Of a stretch of 64,000 nt of DNA, positions 45,416-57,407 are shown piece by piece. The notes beneath the pieces were generated by a model, which searched no databases, was not told where the DNA came from, and saw only the letters and a list, made by a program, of their open reading frames with translations. The first letter of the stretch is position 1; each line of letters starts with the position of its first letter. The DNA is from Antilocapra americana (lineage: Eukaryota; Chordata; Mammalia; Artiodactyla; Antilocapridae): positions 5,822,683 through 5,886,682 of the forward strand of contig ML664152.1 in assembly GCA_007570785.1 (NCBI GenBank), given 5' to 3'. A program made the translations under genes and the position numbers.

Positions 45416-45919
45416 AATGACACCACTTATGAAACTAATATCTGAGTTGGCTTAATTGGCAGAGCAGTATAACATCCCTATAACATCTGGTTTATAATCC
45501 CATAGGGAAAAACTCCCCCAGAGAAAGGATGGCAGTGAGAATCCTCAAAATTAGCCAATGGGGCAGTCAGAAACCAGGTCATTTTTTATTCAGTGCTGCA
45601 GAATGCTGCAGAGGAAATTGGGGATTCCTGGGGCAGGAGCTGAGCCTTGAACTCCACAGACCCCAGCTCAACCACTGAGCTGACAGTACTTGGTAGCTGT
45701 GATCTCAGGCTCACATCTGCTCAGAGGACAGTCTGTATTTACTTCTGGATACAACAAACCCTCCCCAACATCGCTGCAGGATTTACCTTGCCAGGAAGTC
45801 GTGGTCAAGCTGGGCATTATTTCTATGGGAAAGCAGGAGAAGGGGGGAGGGGGCTACCTGGAGGAGAGCTTTGTTCACCTTGAGGTGATCTGGTCTGCCT
45901 TGAGCAGCATTAGGGAAAT
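45416..45919. other. unannotated non-coding DNA
   Basis: No defined element is present. Two overlapping open frames at 45647-45956 run into the following SINE. Confidence 0.4.
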
Positions 45920-45929
45920 GTGCTTCTCA

Positions 45930-46154
45930 AGGGTTCCCCAGGTGGCTCAGTGGTAAAGAACCTGCTTGCTGATGCAAGAGACATAAGAGACGCAGGTTTG
46001 ATTCCTGGATTGGGAAGAACCTCTGGAGGAGGGTGTGGCAACCCACTCCAGTATTCTCGCCTGGAGAATCCCCATGGACAGAGGAGCCTGGTGGGCTACA
46101 GTCCATGGGGTCACAAAGAGTTGGACACAACTGAGCGACTGAGCATGCACACAG
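45930..46154 (+). mobile_element. Bov-tA SINE with 10-bp TSD
   Basis: Complete from 'gggttccccaggtggctcag' (preceded by one A) to 'cgactgagcatgcacacag'. Perfect duplications gtgcttctca at 45920-45929 and 46155-46164. Confidence 0.9.
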
Positions 46155-46164
46155 GTGCTTCTCA

Positions 46165-46481
46165 TAGTGAAAGTGCTGGGGGCACAGGTTTCAGCAAAAT
46201 TAGGATTGAACTTTTAACATCTTTGGAACATTGATTTTTCAAAGTGTTAATAATCACCCAGTGAAGTCTAAAAATGCAAACCCAAGAATGTATTCAACTC
46301 CAAACATGCGTGCGTGCAAATAATCTTAGAAAAAGACTAGGAACGTGAAGTCAAGTTCCCCATCTGAAATTTTGAGACTGCTGCCCTTCATCCTTTCTGC
46401 TGTTTAGTATCAGTTTCTTTTTTCAGAAATAAGTTCATCGTATTGACCGTTAAACACTCACACGCACACACACACGTGTTA
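46165..46481. other. unannotated DNA with short CA tract
   Basis: Nothing is recognised apart from a short imperfect CA run at 46456-46476. Confidence 0.45.
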
Positions 46482-46560
46482 GTGTATGCTCAGTCAATTG
46501 TCATGTCTGACTCTGTCGCCCCACAGACTATAGCCCGCCAGGTTCCTCTGTCTATGGAAT
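46482..46560 (-). mobile_element. Bov-tA/BovB terminal fragment
   Basis: Only the reversed 3' end is present: 'tcatgtctgactctgtcgcc', 'gactatagcccgccaggttc', 'ctctgtctatgga'. Confidence 0.65.
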
Positions 46561-46704
46561 GTATGTTGGTACACACACATATATTTCTATCTTTTGTAAA
46601 AGATGTATAAATCTTTTTTACATCTTTTTTGATAGATCAGCAGTGTGTACTGCTTTAAAAATTCTATTTACAAAATCTGCAATGCATATGTTCAGTTAGT
46701 TGTC

Positions 46705-47105
46705 ATGATTTATTATTTTTAATTGGAGGAAAATGGCTTTACAATGTTGTGTGGGTTTCTGCTGTACAACAGCATGAACCAGCTGTAAGCATACAGGTAT
46801 GTCCTCCACCTTGACCTCCCTCCCACCCGTCCCCCCGTCCCACCCCTCCAGGTCATCACAGAGCACTGAGCTGAGCTCCCTGTGCTGTGCAGCAGCGTCC
46901 CACCAGCGATCATACACATGGTAGTATGTGGATGTCAATTCTGATCTCTCAGTTCATCCCACCCTCTCTTTCCCCCACTGTGTCCACAAGTTTGTTCCCT
47001 ACATCTGCATCTCTATTCCTCCCCTGCAAATGTATTCATCAGCACCATTTTTTTGGACTCCATACACGTGTTAATATACAATATTTGTTTTCTCTGTCAT
47101 TATCA
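46705..47105 (-). mobile_element. artiodactyl L1 3' end, minus strand
   Basis: The plus strand reads 'attggaggaaaatggcttta', 'gagctgagctccctgtgctg', 'cagttcatcccaccctctct'. This matches the family of the 32505-33020 copy. Confidence 0.75.
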
Positions 47106-48445
47106 TTTTAATAAATCATTTCTTTTCATTCATTTTCTTCTGACATGTCATTTAAAGACTACAGAGTTCTTTTCTTTTTCTTGCAAGTTTTTCGCTTTAA
47201 AATAGCTTTTTCTATTGATAGATTTTCTTGATTCTTACAAGAAATGAAACACACTGTAGCATTTACCTCATTTTTCTTCCCCTGACCTTCCCCAGTAAAG
47301 AATACTGAGTAGCCACTCACTCTGCCATCTCCAGTAAAGCATGGTGTTATTTATTTATTTGTGTATTTATAATGATGATGAGTCTCAAATTCTAAACATC
47401 ATTTTGGAATCCGGATCTACTGAGGTTCTCTTTCACTTAGGAAGACGTGAATTTGCTCTTAGAGTATGACAAGACTGTGGATCCTGTGAGGTGCTCAAAA
47501 TATGAGGGCATTTCTCTTAGCTTCTTATTCTGCTTATAGTCACTTGTTGTCACTTGTATTGTCCTCAACTATCAGAGTTTATTCTCCAAATATTCCCAAA
47601 TATTTGTGACTTTTTTGCTTTGCTTAATCACACCTCTTACCTCTATGTTTTAAGGGTTTCCACTTTGAATGAGGTTTCTTATAAGGTTGCCTTTTTTTTT
47701 AAGCCTGTTTACTGGAGTGACATAGATTGAATGTGGGTGTCCTTTAATCGGGCACTGTTTTATGAACATAATGAAAGTGATTTCTGCCTGCTTATCAGAC
47801 CTATGAATGGGCTCATAAATTCACTTTATCCTGCCTTCCCTAGTGAAGGACATTTCTCCATTGGCTGCCAAAAACAGTCAAGGTTTACTTTTCCAAAGCC
47901 TATAAAATAACCAGGCTGGTTTTTGAAAAGGAATGAAAACTTGGTAGAATAGCATCAAAACTGTCTATTGTCTCACAGTTTAGAGAGAGATAAAGGACCA
48001 TTTCTTTAAAATTAAATGTAAGGAAGAAACCTGCCAATATTTGTTTTATTGCTGCCTAAGTTGTGGAGAAAACCTTCAATGTTTCTGTCTTGCTATAAAT
48101 GAGACACGTTTGGTGAGACCCGGATGACTTGGGAGTCAGTTCATAGGCTAGCTCTTCTTTACTGGCAAACACAGGGTTCACCTCATGCTTCCAACTGACC
48201 TGCTGGATAGGACTCTGTACTTGATAAATACAATTAACTTAGATTGTTTTGGCGATAACTGGTAAAGGAACAGTTGAGCAATGACATCTTTTTCTGAGTG
48301 ATAGAAATACATGATGGAAAGTTTCTGAGATGGAGGAAAGGAGGGCATTTATTTGTCTAGTGATCCTCAGATACTAGTCATTTAGGGTGACTTGAATCAT
48401 CTGTACAAAGACACAAGGTGTTTTTTAAAGTATATCTCTCTTTAC

Positions 48446-48448
<3 letters not shown>
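47106..48448. other. repeat-poor DNA
   Basis: About 1.3 kb with no recognised insertion. The 47840-48130 part contains a CCATTGG-like inverted CCAAT core and several AT-rich motifs, but nothing that decides a function. Confidence 0.4.

Positions 48449-48483
<35 letters not shown>
48449..48483. repeat. (TG)n microsatellite
   Basis: About 17 uninterrupted TG units. Confidence 0.95.
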
Positions 48484-48490
<7 letters not shown>

Positions 48491-48505
48491 CATATCTCTA
48501 TATAT

Positions 48506-48630
48506 GGGGCTTCCCCAGTAGCTCGGCTGGTAAAGGATCCACCTGCAATGCCGGTGACCCCGGTTTGATTTCTGGGTCAGGAAGATCCCCTGGAGAAGGC
48601 GTAGGCTACTCACTCCAGCATTCTTGGGCT
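48506..48630 (+). mobile_element. Bov-tA-type monomer
   Basis: Head 'ggggcttccccagtagctcg' and body to 'cactccagcattcttgggct', where it ends at the junction usually seen in dimers. Confidence 0.75.
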
Positions 48631-48724
48631 TCTCTGATGAGCACTCACTCATCGATTGATTGATTCCCTCACATACCATTTACTGATGCCTTTCGTGTTC
48701 TAGGATGTATGCTTAGTGTTAGGT

Positions 48725-48945
48725 ATGGGCTTCAACAATGGCTCAGCAGGTTGAAGAGCCTGCTTTTAACAGGCTGCAATGCAGGAGACATGGGTTTGAT
48801 TCCTGGGTCAGGAAGATCCCCTGGAGGAGGAAATAGCAACCCACTCCAGTATTCTTGCCTGAAAAAATCCCATGACAGAGAAGCCTGGCAGTCAATTTCC
48901 GAAAAGTTGCCAAGAATCAGTCGTGACTGAGTGACTAAACACATC
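48725..48945 (+). mobile_element. Bov-tA SINE, diverged
   Basis: From 'atgggcttcaacaatggctc' to 'gtgactgagtgactaaacac', with an insertion near 48760 and other lesions. Confidence 0.75.
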
Positions 48946-50119
48946 CACACACGGGGAGCAATAGGTGACATTGTGCTTAAGATACAGTGTGAACAGAGGA
49001 AACTGAAAAGTAAACACGTTTCAATGCAGTGTGTTACGTGATCAGTTTCAATATGGTATGTTGTTACAAAATCTGTCTATGGGAGCTGAGAGATGACAGT
49101 ATCCTACAGAAAGTTACCAAAATACATATTATATTTTACATATCATTTCGTCTGCCATCTTCCAAGTATACCTAAAGATAGAAATAGTGTAATTTTTAAA
49201 ACCACAATATGGTGGAATATTATGAGGAGAGTACGTGTCTCCATATGGGAGTGGAGTAACCATCTCTTTATAATTTTCTATTCATCTTTTTCATTCGACA
49301 CCATATACTATTGACCAGATGACTGTCAAAACTGGCCTGATTTCCCCGGGATTGTCCACATGGTGAGAGATTTGAGGGGTCGTGAGGGGTTGGGTTCACA
49401 CAGAGACATCACCCTCCCTGGAACTGACCAGGAGCAGAGGTGCCTGCAGTCAGAGACAGACTCCAAGGCACATTAAATCATGCCAGTTTCTCACTTTTAT
49501 ATGAATGATAGCTACCCTTTCCTGTGGGTCTTCTACCTAAAAAAGACTTCACCACAAAATGGACCGGTTCAGCTTGCAGTTATGTCCTAGAACTTTGAAA
49601 ACTGGTTCAAAGTAACAATTTGTCACCACAAAAAAACACTCTAATACTCAAAGTTTAAGAATGAAAAAATAAACTTCTACAGATGACAAGATGACAGGCA
49701 CCCCTCCTGAGGGATGTGGAATTTTCTTGGTTTCCTCCAAGCTTAGTTCTGCCACTTGCTGTGGCCCACACAAGTCAGGTGACCTGCTGGGTCTCAGTTG
49801 TGTCAAGTGTTAAATGAGGAAATTGAGCTGAGAGATCTCTCGGGAACATTCCATATCTAATAGTCTTGTCTCAGTGGCACTACAACTGTGCCTTAGAATG
49901 TTAAAAGAGAATTCAGAAGGAAAAAAGTACAGGTTGAACTGGACTTGAAACTTGAAATAGACATTGCTGGCAACTGTTTGCACTATACTCTTGGGTGAAA
50001 ACCAGTGTCTTGAGAATGAAGAAGGAGAGGTGTTTCCATGTCTTACCACAGAATTTGGTTGGAAGAGGAAAAATTGATTAGAGAAGAGTTGAGTATGGAT
50101 TTGGTTTAATAATATAAAA
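48946..50119. other. unannotated DNA with MIR-like patch
   Basis: The patch 49740-49850 ('ttctgccacttgctgtggcc', 'gttaaatgaggaaattgagc') is probably a plus-strand MIR. The rest is unassigned. The 110-codon minus-strand frame (49810-50142) has no recognised character. Confidence 0.4.
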
Positions 50120-50332
50120 GTGGAAGTGAAAGTGTTAGTCACTCAGTCCTGTCCAACTCTTTTGACTCTCTGGCTGTAGCCTGCCAGGTTCTTCTGGTCA
50201 TGGAATTCTCCAGGCAAGAATACTGGAGTGGGGAGCCATTTCCTTCTCCAGGAGATCTTCCCAACCCAGGGATTGAGCCTGGGTCACCTGCGAGGCAGGT
50301 GGACTCTGTCATTTGAGCCACCAGGGAAGCCC
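50120..50332 (-). mobile_element. Bov-tA SINE
   Basis: Reversed element from 'gtgaaagtgttagtcactca' to the head 'gagccaccagggaagcccc'. Confidence 0.85.
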
Positions 50333-51471
50333 CTATCTTATTTGTTTGCAGAGAGTTAAGCAAAATGTGTATTTTCTTAGGTTGCAAGTTATAAAGCAGG
50401 GGCCTCCCCCCCACACACAGCTCCCAAATCTTGTACACCAAATGTGTCTCTCACACAGTAATCTCACAGAAGCCACAACAGACTTCTGTAATGTCACCAT
50501 CAGCCTTTCCATATGACATGCATCTTTGAATAAGATACTGCTATTGTCTGGGTCTCTAGAATCCCCTGGAAATTCTCAGAAATGCAACAGTGCATATGTC
50601 GTTTCTGAGGTCATAAAGATAAGCCCCCTAGTACTTTCATAACAGCATCACTCAGGTTATATCAACAAAAACTCTTGATGGAGTTTTGAAAAACAAAATG
50701 TTGGGATATGTGCTCTTCTTTTATTTTTAAGCTCCACCAATGGAGACCGTTGTAAGAGGCTTTGTTCTTTAATCCCAGCTGGTTGTTAAAAGATTTGTTG
50801 TCTTGTAATTAAGTGCAGATGGTTTTGAGCGGTAATCAGATAAACAATGATGCAATTTAGGGATGGTTCAATTTCCGGGTTGGATTTGCATCCTAATCCT
50901 AGACTTAAAAAAAAAAAAATTAGAAAACATTTCCAGATGATCTTAATGTTCTTTTATGACAGTCATCCCGGCAGTACATTAAGCAAAGGAAAGAATGCCC
51001 ATTATTAAGTTGGGTGAAGAGAAAATTTTTTAAGAACACTGCATATCATTGTAGTCTCTAGACTAATGTGGCACAAGTCGTAGTGAAATTAGTCCACAAA
51101 GGTAGGCAAAAGGTGAAAATGCATCAAGACTGTGTAAGTGCTGATTTCTCTAGATAAAAGAAGAATGAAAGAATTTACCCACAGACGTGCTCAGCCCTAT
51201 TAGATTTAAATACATTTTGAGATCTGGTTCCAATGGAAAGTAGATGAAGCAGTTAAGCTTTGGCCGCGGCACACAGGTGGAGTCACTGAGATGGAATATT
51301 AGATTGTGGAAGAAGAAATATTTCTAACAGATGATTTCAGGCACAGGGGCGGATTTGCTGAAGGGGAGTCAAAGGGTGATGCACATGGGGCACTCAGTGA
51401 ACCTCTGTTTCTCAGAAAGGTGAGTTTCCAGATGCATTAGAGTTGAGAAATGTCATATGCTGAAGCCCACA
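50333..51471. other. repeat-free block, candidate conserved non-coding element
   Basis: No interspersed repeat is visible. The core 50740-51080 carries a perfect octamer ATTTGCAT (50885-50892), a TAATTA core (50808 region), AGATAA, and CAGATGG E-box-type sites close together. There is no credible open frame. This fits an enhancer but does not prove one. Confidence 0.35.
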
Positions 51472-51690
51472 CCTCCCCAGCTCAGACGGTAAAGAGTCTG
51501 CCTGCAGTGTAGGAGACCTGGGCTCAGTCTCTGGGTTGGGAAGATCCCCTAGAGAAGGGAATGGCTCCCCACTCCAGTATTCTTGCCTGGAGAATTCCAT
51601 GGACTGAGGAGCCTGGTGGGCTACAGTCCATGGGGTCACAAAGGGTCAAAGACTACTGAGTGACTAACACTTTCACTTTCTTTCACATAT
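51472..51690 (+). mobile_element. Bov-tA SINE
   Basis: From 'ctccccagctcagacggtaa' region through 'ggaagatcccctagagaagg' to 'gagtgactaacactttcact'. The extreme 5' end is degenerate. Confidence 0.85.
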
Positions 51691-51765
51691 CCCAACCCTC
51701 ATTGTACATCTGAGCATTCATCTCCCACAGTGAGTGGATCTGAGGTGGGATTCTTCTGTCTTTCT

Positions 51766-52011
51766 TTCTTTCTTTTTTAAAGATTTATTTTTTTATATAC
51801 TTTTGGCTGTGCTGAATTTTCGCTGCTGTGAGCTGTGGTTCATGGGCTTCTCATTGTAGTTGCTTCCCCTGTTGCAGTGCATGGACTCCGAGGTTGTGGC
51901 ACGTGACCTTATTTGCCCTGTGGCGTGTGGCATCTGCCCAGAGCAGGGATTGAACCCATGTCCCCTGCATTGGCAGGTGGATTCTTAACCATTGGACCAC
52001 TAGGGCAGCCC
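51766..52011 (-). mobile_element. CHR-type SINE with 14-bp near-perfect TSD
   Basis: Reversed CHR with T-rich tail at the left and head 'ggaccactagggcagccc' at the right. Duplications tcttctgtctttct (51752-51765) and tcttcggtctttct (52012-52025) differ at one base. Confidence 0.8.
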
Positions 52012-52025
52012 TCTTCGGTCTTTCT

Positions 52026-52327
52026 CTTGGGAAGTTTTGCTTCCTATTTGGTTATTTCTCTTTCCACTTTTGGAGCCTTGAGGCTCCTCCAAGGACAGGA
52101 GGGTGACATCAGGTTACTGGAGCTGTGTAGCTCTGACCCTTTTCTTGTCAGCTTTGCCTCTTAATCTCACAGGACAGCTCAACAAGAAGTGTCCTTTCAA
52201 AGCAGATGTGAAACCCTCTTGCAGAGTGCAACTTTCGCATGCAGAGAAACCACAGGTGGAGCCAGCTCAGCTCTTGTTCACACATGTCATCCCCATGCAT
52301 TGTGGCCCCTGGGGTAATCAGAGCGTG
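52026..52327. other. unannotated non-coding DNA
   Basis: No element is recognised. The open frames here run out into neighbouring SINEs. Confidence 0.4.
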
Positions 52328-52548
52328 TGTGCATGCTCATTTGCTCAGTCGTGTCTGACTCTTTGTGACTCCATGGACTGTAGCCCGCCAGCTCCTCTGT
52401 CCATGGGATTCTCCAGGCAAGAATACTGGAGTGGGTTGCCATTCTCTTCTCCAGGGGATCTTCCTGACCCAGGGATTGAACCATGTCTCTTGCATCTCCT
52501 GCATTAGCAGGTAGATTCTTTACTGCTGAGCCACCTGGGAAGACCTGG
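52328..52548 (-). mobile_element. Bov-tA SINE
   Basis: Reversed, nearly full length: 'catttgctcagtcgtgtctg' to 'gctgagccacctgggaag'. Relatively little divergence. Confidence 0.9.
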
Positions 52549-52769
52549 GATCATTGGCAGGCTGCAAATATGGATGTGGAACTTCCTTGCCCCATGATTT
52601 CATTTCTTATTCTAAATATTCCAAGTGGTCAAAGTTTTGGTCTGAGTGCATTTTGTCTAAAAATCTAGCTTTACCTTTTACCAGAGCTTAGCTTGGACCT
52701 ACCTCAAAGTCCTTGTAAAATACCCTATGAATTCTCACTCTTTAAAGAGTTTTAAATCAAAAGAACAGA

Positions 52770-53300
52770 AGGGATCTCCTACACACTGGTGTGACTGGCA
52801 TAATTCTAAGGTGACCTTCAAAGACCAGAGTCCAAGTATGATTTCCTCCCATCCAGTGTGGGAGGAACCTAGAAGGGTCATGAGCTCTTGCTCCTGTGAC
52901 TAGGTTACATTCTGTGGCTAAAGGGATTTTATAGCTGTGATTGAGGTCACAAGTAAACTGACCTTACGTGGGGAGATTACCAGGGTGAGCCTGACCTTTC
53001 AATTTGCATGAGAGGTCAGAGCATGAGAAGAAATTGAGGGGAGGGGCCACATGGCAAGGAATATGGGTGACCTCTAGAAGCTGAGACCAGTCTCTAGTTG
53101 ACAGCCAGCTAGAAAATGGAGGCTCCCGAACCTCTAGAGACTGAATTCTGCCAAAAACAAGAATGAGCTTGGGAGTGGTTTTCCCCAGAACCTCGCCCGG
53201 AGAGACCAGCCTGGCTGACCCCTTGATTTCAGCCTGTGACCTCCTGAGCCGAGAGCCCAGACAGTGCATGGCAGGCTCACAGTGGGGGTTATGGTGAGGT
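52770..53300 (+). mobile_element. MLT1-like MaLR LTR
   Basis: It follows the MLT1 LTR in order: 'gtgtgactggcataattcta', 'aggtgaccttcaaagacc', 'gattgaggtcacaagtaaac', 'gccacatggcaaggaatatg', 'gaattctgccaaaaacaaga', 'gagcttgggagtgg'. A non-coding fossil, with no viral gene attached. Confidence 0.6.
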
Positions 53301-54540
53301 GCTAGATGTATAGAGATTTGTCCATAGCAATAGGAAACATACAGCAGTAGGTAACTCAACTGTTTTATTTCTCTGATTAGGTATTTCATCTCCACCCTCT
53401 TCACACTGATGGGATGCTAAGGCTGGGGTCTGCAAACCCCCTTCTCTTTTACCAGCTGCTCTGTTGGACTCTGCCATTCGGGGCCACTTGGGTTGTCTGG
53501 AAGGCTGGCAGAGAGGAAATAGGCAAATTCTCACCCATCGTCTCCTCTTTGTGCCAGTAGAACCCAAATGTTGCCCAGCAATGGAGGATGAGTCTGATTA
53601 CAGGAAGGGGGACCCCTTCTAGAGCCTGAGAGTGGGCTCCTGTCTCATACTCAGAAATGAAGTTGTCCGAGGAGACACATGTGCTGACAAAGCAAGAGAC
53701 TATTGGCAAGAAGCACCCAGGTGGACATCAGGAGGGTGAGGGAGCCCAGAACTGCTCTGCCACATGGCTGGCAGTCTTGGGATTTATGGTGATAAAGTTA
53801 GTTTCTGGGTTGTCTTTGACAGATTGTTCTGACCCAGGGTCCTTCCTGGTGGTACATGCATTGCTCAGCCAAGATGGATGCCAGCAAGGAGGATTCTGGG
53901 AGGTCGGTAGGATACACAGAATGGAGTCTCCTTTTGACCTTTCCTGAATTCTTCCAGTTGGTGGTGGCTTGTTACTTCCATGCTCCTTAGCAGGACCTCC
54001 TGTTGTAAATTATGCAAATAGCTACTCTGGTGCCTGGCAGGGAGGGGAGTTTCAGTCAGAGTTTCCTCCAACAGGCTGGCTATAGAAATGAGGGGAGACT
54101 ATCACTTAAGACCTCCACTCACCTACTTAGCTGTTCTCTGCTCTCTTCATTAGCATAGCTGCACAACCTTGGTGCATTTTGTTTCTTTTTTTTTTAATCT
54201 CAAAGTAGATGATTGAAGAAGCTTCTGGAATTTTCTAGAATGAAAACTTAATACCTTAGCCTGCATGGAGCTCAGTCAACACCTTAGGAGCATTCTGCCA
54301 TTTGGTTTAGTTAAAAATGGAACTGATGCCTATTTCATTTTTTTTTTTTTTGTATTTTTGAAAAACAAGACAATAAAAAGTGTTCTTTATGTTTTACTCC
54401 ATTTCAACCTTGAATGGCTTTTACTGGACTTTTAACTCTCTGGACTACTTTTGGATAAAATTTCAATGTGTGCTATTACTAACCTGTCAATCTGTCCTCC
54501 ACAAAACAGTTATACATCCCAAATCCCTGTCTACTTAAGG
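53301..54540. other. unannotated non-coding DNA
   Basis: No named element. Several overlapping open frames on both strands (53289-53947) are probably chance. Poly-T runs lie at about 54188-54197 and 54339-54351. Confidence 0.4.
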
Positions 54541-54910
54541 GTTGTTGTTGTTGTTGTTCAATCGCTAAGTCCTGTCCGACTCTTTGCGACCCCATGGATT
54601 GCAGCAAGCCAGGCTCCTCTGTCCTTCACTATCCCCCAGAGTCTGCTCAAACTCATGTCCATTGAGTCGACGATACCATCCAACCATCTCATCCCCCTTC
54701 TCCTTCTGTCCTCAATATTTCCCAGTATAGGACTCTTTTCCAGTGTGTTTGCTCTTTGCATCAAGTGGCCAAAGTACTGGTGCTTCAACTTCAGCATCAG
54801 TCCTTCCAATGAGTATTCAGGGTTGATTTCCTTTAGGACTGACTGGTTTGATATCCTTGCTGTGCAAGGGACTCTCAAGAGTCTTCTCCAGCACCACAGT
54901 TCAAAAGCAC
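54541..54910 (-). mobile_element. 5'-truncated BovB LINE
   Basis: It starts with (GTT)n then 'caatcgctaagtcctgtccg' and runs to 'cagcaccacagttcaaaagc'. The minus-strand frame 54932-54558 keeps the RT C-terminal region nearly open. Confidence 0.85.
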
Positions 54911-55245
54911 TGTGGTTTGGAAGAAGGAGCAATTAATAGTTTAATGATCACTATGCAGGAAGCAAAGAAGCTGGGACACATCCTTTCAATTCCGCTTCAT
55001 TCAACTCAGTACACTGAGAAAGGATTTTAAGAGGAGAGGGCCCTCTTTTGGTGTTAGAGTTAAATGGCTGCTTTAATCAAGTTGGAAGTGGTTTCATGGG
55101 CTTGCTTCTGCTATTTATTGAGTTCTTTCTCAGAACTAAAATTCAGAAAAGGAGATAAAAATGTAATATATATTTTAAAATATATTATCTGTAACATATA
55201 TACATACATCTGTAATATATATATATGTCCTAAAACATATTATAT
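54911..55245. other. unannotated DNA with TA-rich tract
   Basis: A TATA-rich low-complexity tract covers about 55160-55245. Otherwise unassigned. Confidence 0.5.
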
Positions 55246-56671
55246 GCTACTAGATTACTGTATGTGCGTTCCAATAGATTTTTGGGTTTTGTTTCCGATG
55301 GGAAATTAATTGCCCCAGGAGCCTGAATTCCACACGCCTCATTACCAGTCAACCACAGTCTCAAAGCAGAGCAGGAAATCAGATGCGTGCGCTTTAAGCC
55401 CAGCCCATTTGGAATTTACTTACTTAGTTAAAGATCATCACCAAGCAGAAGCCCCTTGGGAGGAGTCGCTGGCTCATTGGGCCCCATGGGGAGGGCGGTA
55501 ATTAAACTCTGAAGGCAGCACTGATGTTCGGCTAAAAGCTTGTCTTTAAATAGTAATACACTCCCGTTGTAAAGTGGTAGGCCCTCGGGTGGCTGTTGAC
55601 ACAGTGTGAGGAGCTGGCACTTTTTTCTATAAAAGCCAAATTGAAGAAACTGTTATGAGCTCATCTGCATAAAGCAATAGGATTCCGCCCGAGGGTGCAG
55701 GAGACGGGGAGTGATTAGCCAACCGACTCTTCCGTACTCCTCTGTGGCTCTGCTAACACGCCCGCCACTTATCACTAAAAAAATTGCAGACACCATATGC
55801 CAGGCTGCCTGTGCCGGGCGCCCCTGGCTGATGACAGGCCAGGAATTCCTCCTGACTCCGGGGGCTGTGGGCACCCTGCGTGTCTGCAGAGGACATGTGT
55901 GTGGGGGCTTCCCCCTGCCCTGCCTGGCTTCCCAGGGAGGACTCTGGGTTCCCACAGCGACATTGAGTCTGCTCCCAGGATTTAATGCCCGGTTGAAGGA
56001 GACTGCCCTGGGCCTACTGCTGGCAGAACAGAGGGAGGGGGCAGCCTTTAGAAAGGGGCCCGTGGTAAGGTGAACAGCCTTTAGAATTGGGGGAAGGACT
56101 TGCCCTCCACTTGCATGGATTTCTTCTCTGTTGTGCTCCAGGAGTCAGGAGGGTCTGCCTTCCTCCTGCTCAGCTCCCCACCCCCTTTCTTTCCCTTTAA
56201 AACATACTTTGTGCTCTCTCTCTCAATTTTCTGTGCTCTATTAATTATGCAAACCTCTTTTGCTTCAATGTGTAAACAGTGCATTAAAGTTTTAACCTTG
56301 AGGAGAATGGTTTTCACTTGGCCTGACAGCTGCATCCCAAGGCTGTAAAGAGGAGCTGGGCTACTAGGAAACTCACTTTCAGGTACCACCCGGTGCTGGG
56401 TTTGGGCTCAGAGGAGCTTCCAGGCCAACTGGATTTGGAGCCACCATTTTCTGTTTCCCTCAGTCTCTGGATTAAGATGTTTCTAACAGCAGGGGCTTGA
56501 GAAGGAAGATGGGGGCTGTAGGGAGGGGATGTGCAGCCAAGGGGATTACAGAGATTACAGGAGGGCGGCTGCTGCTTCCTTTTGAGCTGGACCTTGGCCC
56601 CAAGGACAGTGAGGCCACCTCCTCCCTGGGATGGGTGAGGTGGGGACAGAGGATGGTAAAGAGCACTTCCT
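55246..56671. other. CpG-retaining repeat-free block, candidate regulatory element
   Basis: No SINE or LINE is seen for 1.4 kb. From about 55380 to 56070 CpG dinucleotides are clearly more frequent than elsewhere in the window. TAATTA-type homeodomain cores flank or lie inside it (for example ggtaattaaac near 55497), with TGCATAA and TTATCA motifs at 55667 and 55767. A 120-codon frame at 55711-56073 overlaps others and is not recognisable. A conserved enhancer or a small CpG island are both possible. Confidence 0.4.
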
Positions 56672-56808
56672 ATTTTTAATTTACTTATTAATATTTGGCT
56701 GTGCCACTTAGCATGTAGGATCCTAGTTCCTTAACCTATAGGGATCGAACTCATGCCCTCTGCAGTGGAAGTTTGGAGTCCTAACCACTGAACTGCCAGG
56801 GCAGTCCC
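56672..56808 (-). mobile_element. CHR-type SINE fragment
   Basis: Reversed: 'ttaatatttggctgtgccac', then 'gggatcgaactcatgccctc', then head 'ccactgaactgccagggcag'. Truncated and diverged. Confidence 0.65.
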
Positions 56809-57125
56809 ACACACTGCTATATTTAAAATGGATAACCAACAAGGACCTACTTGTATAGCACAGGGAACTCTACTCAATACTCTGTAATCAACTAAATGGG
56901 AAAAGAAATTGAAAACGAATAGATATAAGTATATGTTTAACTGAATCCCTTTGTTCTACACTTGAAACTATCCCAAAATTGTTTATCAACTATTTTATTA
57001 TTGTTCAGTGGCTAAGTCGTGTCTATTTGTGACCCCATGGACTGTAGCGTGCCAAGCTCCTCTGTCCTTCACTATGTCAACTATACTATATATCATTATA
57101 TTGATTATATATGATTATATTGGAG
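56809..57125 (+). mobile_element. artiodactyl L1 3' UTR, interrupted
   Basis: 'gataaccaacaaggacctac', 'cacagggaactctactcaat', 'gttctacacttgaaactatc' and 'tgtttatcaactat' are the L1 3' UTR in order, continuing after a short insertion as AT-rich tail-like sequence. Confidence 0.65.
56994..57076 (-). mobile_element. short BovB/Bov-tA tail with 8-bp TSD
   Basis: Only about 80 bp: 'attgttcagtggctaagtcg' to 'ctctgtccttcactatg'. Duplication tcaactat at 56986-56993 and 57077-57084. Confidence 0.7.
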
Positions 57126-57129
57126 TATA

Positions 57130-57365
57130 ATTAACTATATGCATACCTGCTAAGTTACTTCAGTTGTGTCTGATTCTTTGCAATCCTGTGGACCATAGCC
57201 TGCCAGGCTCCTCTGTCCATGGGATTTCCCAGGCAAGAGCATTGGATTGAGTTGCCATTTCCTCCTCCAAGGATTCTTCCTGACCCAGGGATTGAACCCG
57301 TGTCTCCTGTGGCTTATACACTGTAGGTGAATTCTTTACTACCAAGCCACTGGGGAAGCCCATAA
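57130..57365 (-). mobile_element. Bov-tA SINE
   Basis: Reversed, from 'tgctaagttacttcagttgt' to head 'caagccactggggaagccc'. It is followed by an L1-tail-like stretch (57362-57406) that recurs at 57726-57770. Confidence 0.85.
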
Positions 57366-57407
57366 TCAACTATACTCCAGCATAAAGATAAAAAGTCAAA
57401 TATATAC

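Noticed and set aside
52103..52507. 134-codon plus-strand open frame with Cys-rich part
   Set aside because: The second half lies in a reversed Bov-tA SINE whose chance frame is seen repeatedly elsewhere.
54558..54932. 124-codon minus-strand frame that looks like a conserved protein
   Set aside because: It is the BovB reverse-transcriptase C-terminal region, not a host gene; covered by the BovB call.
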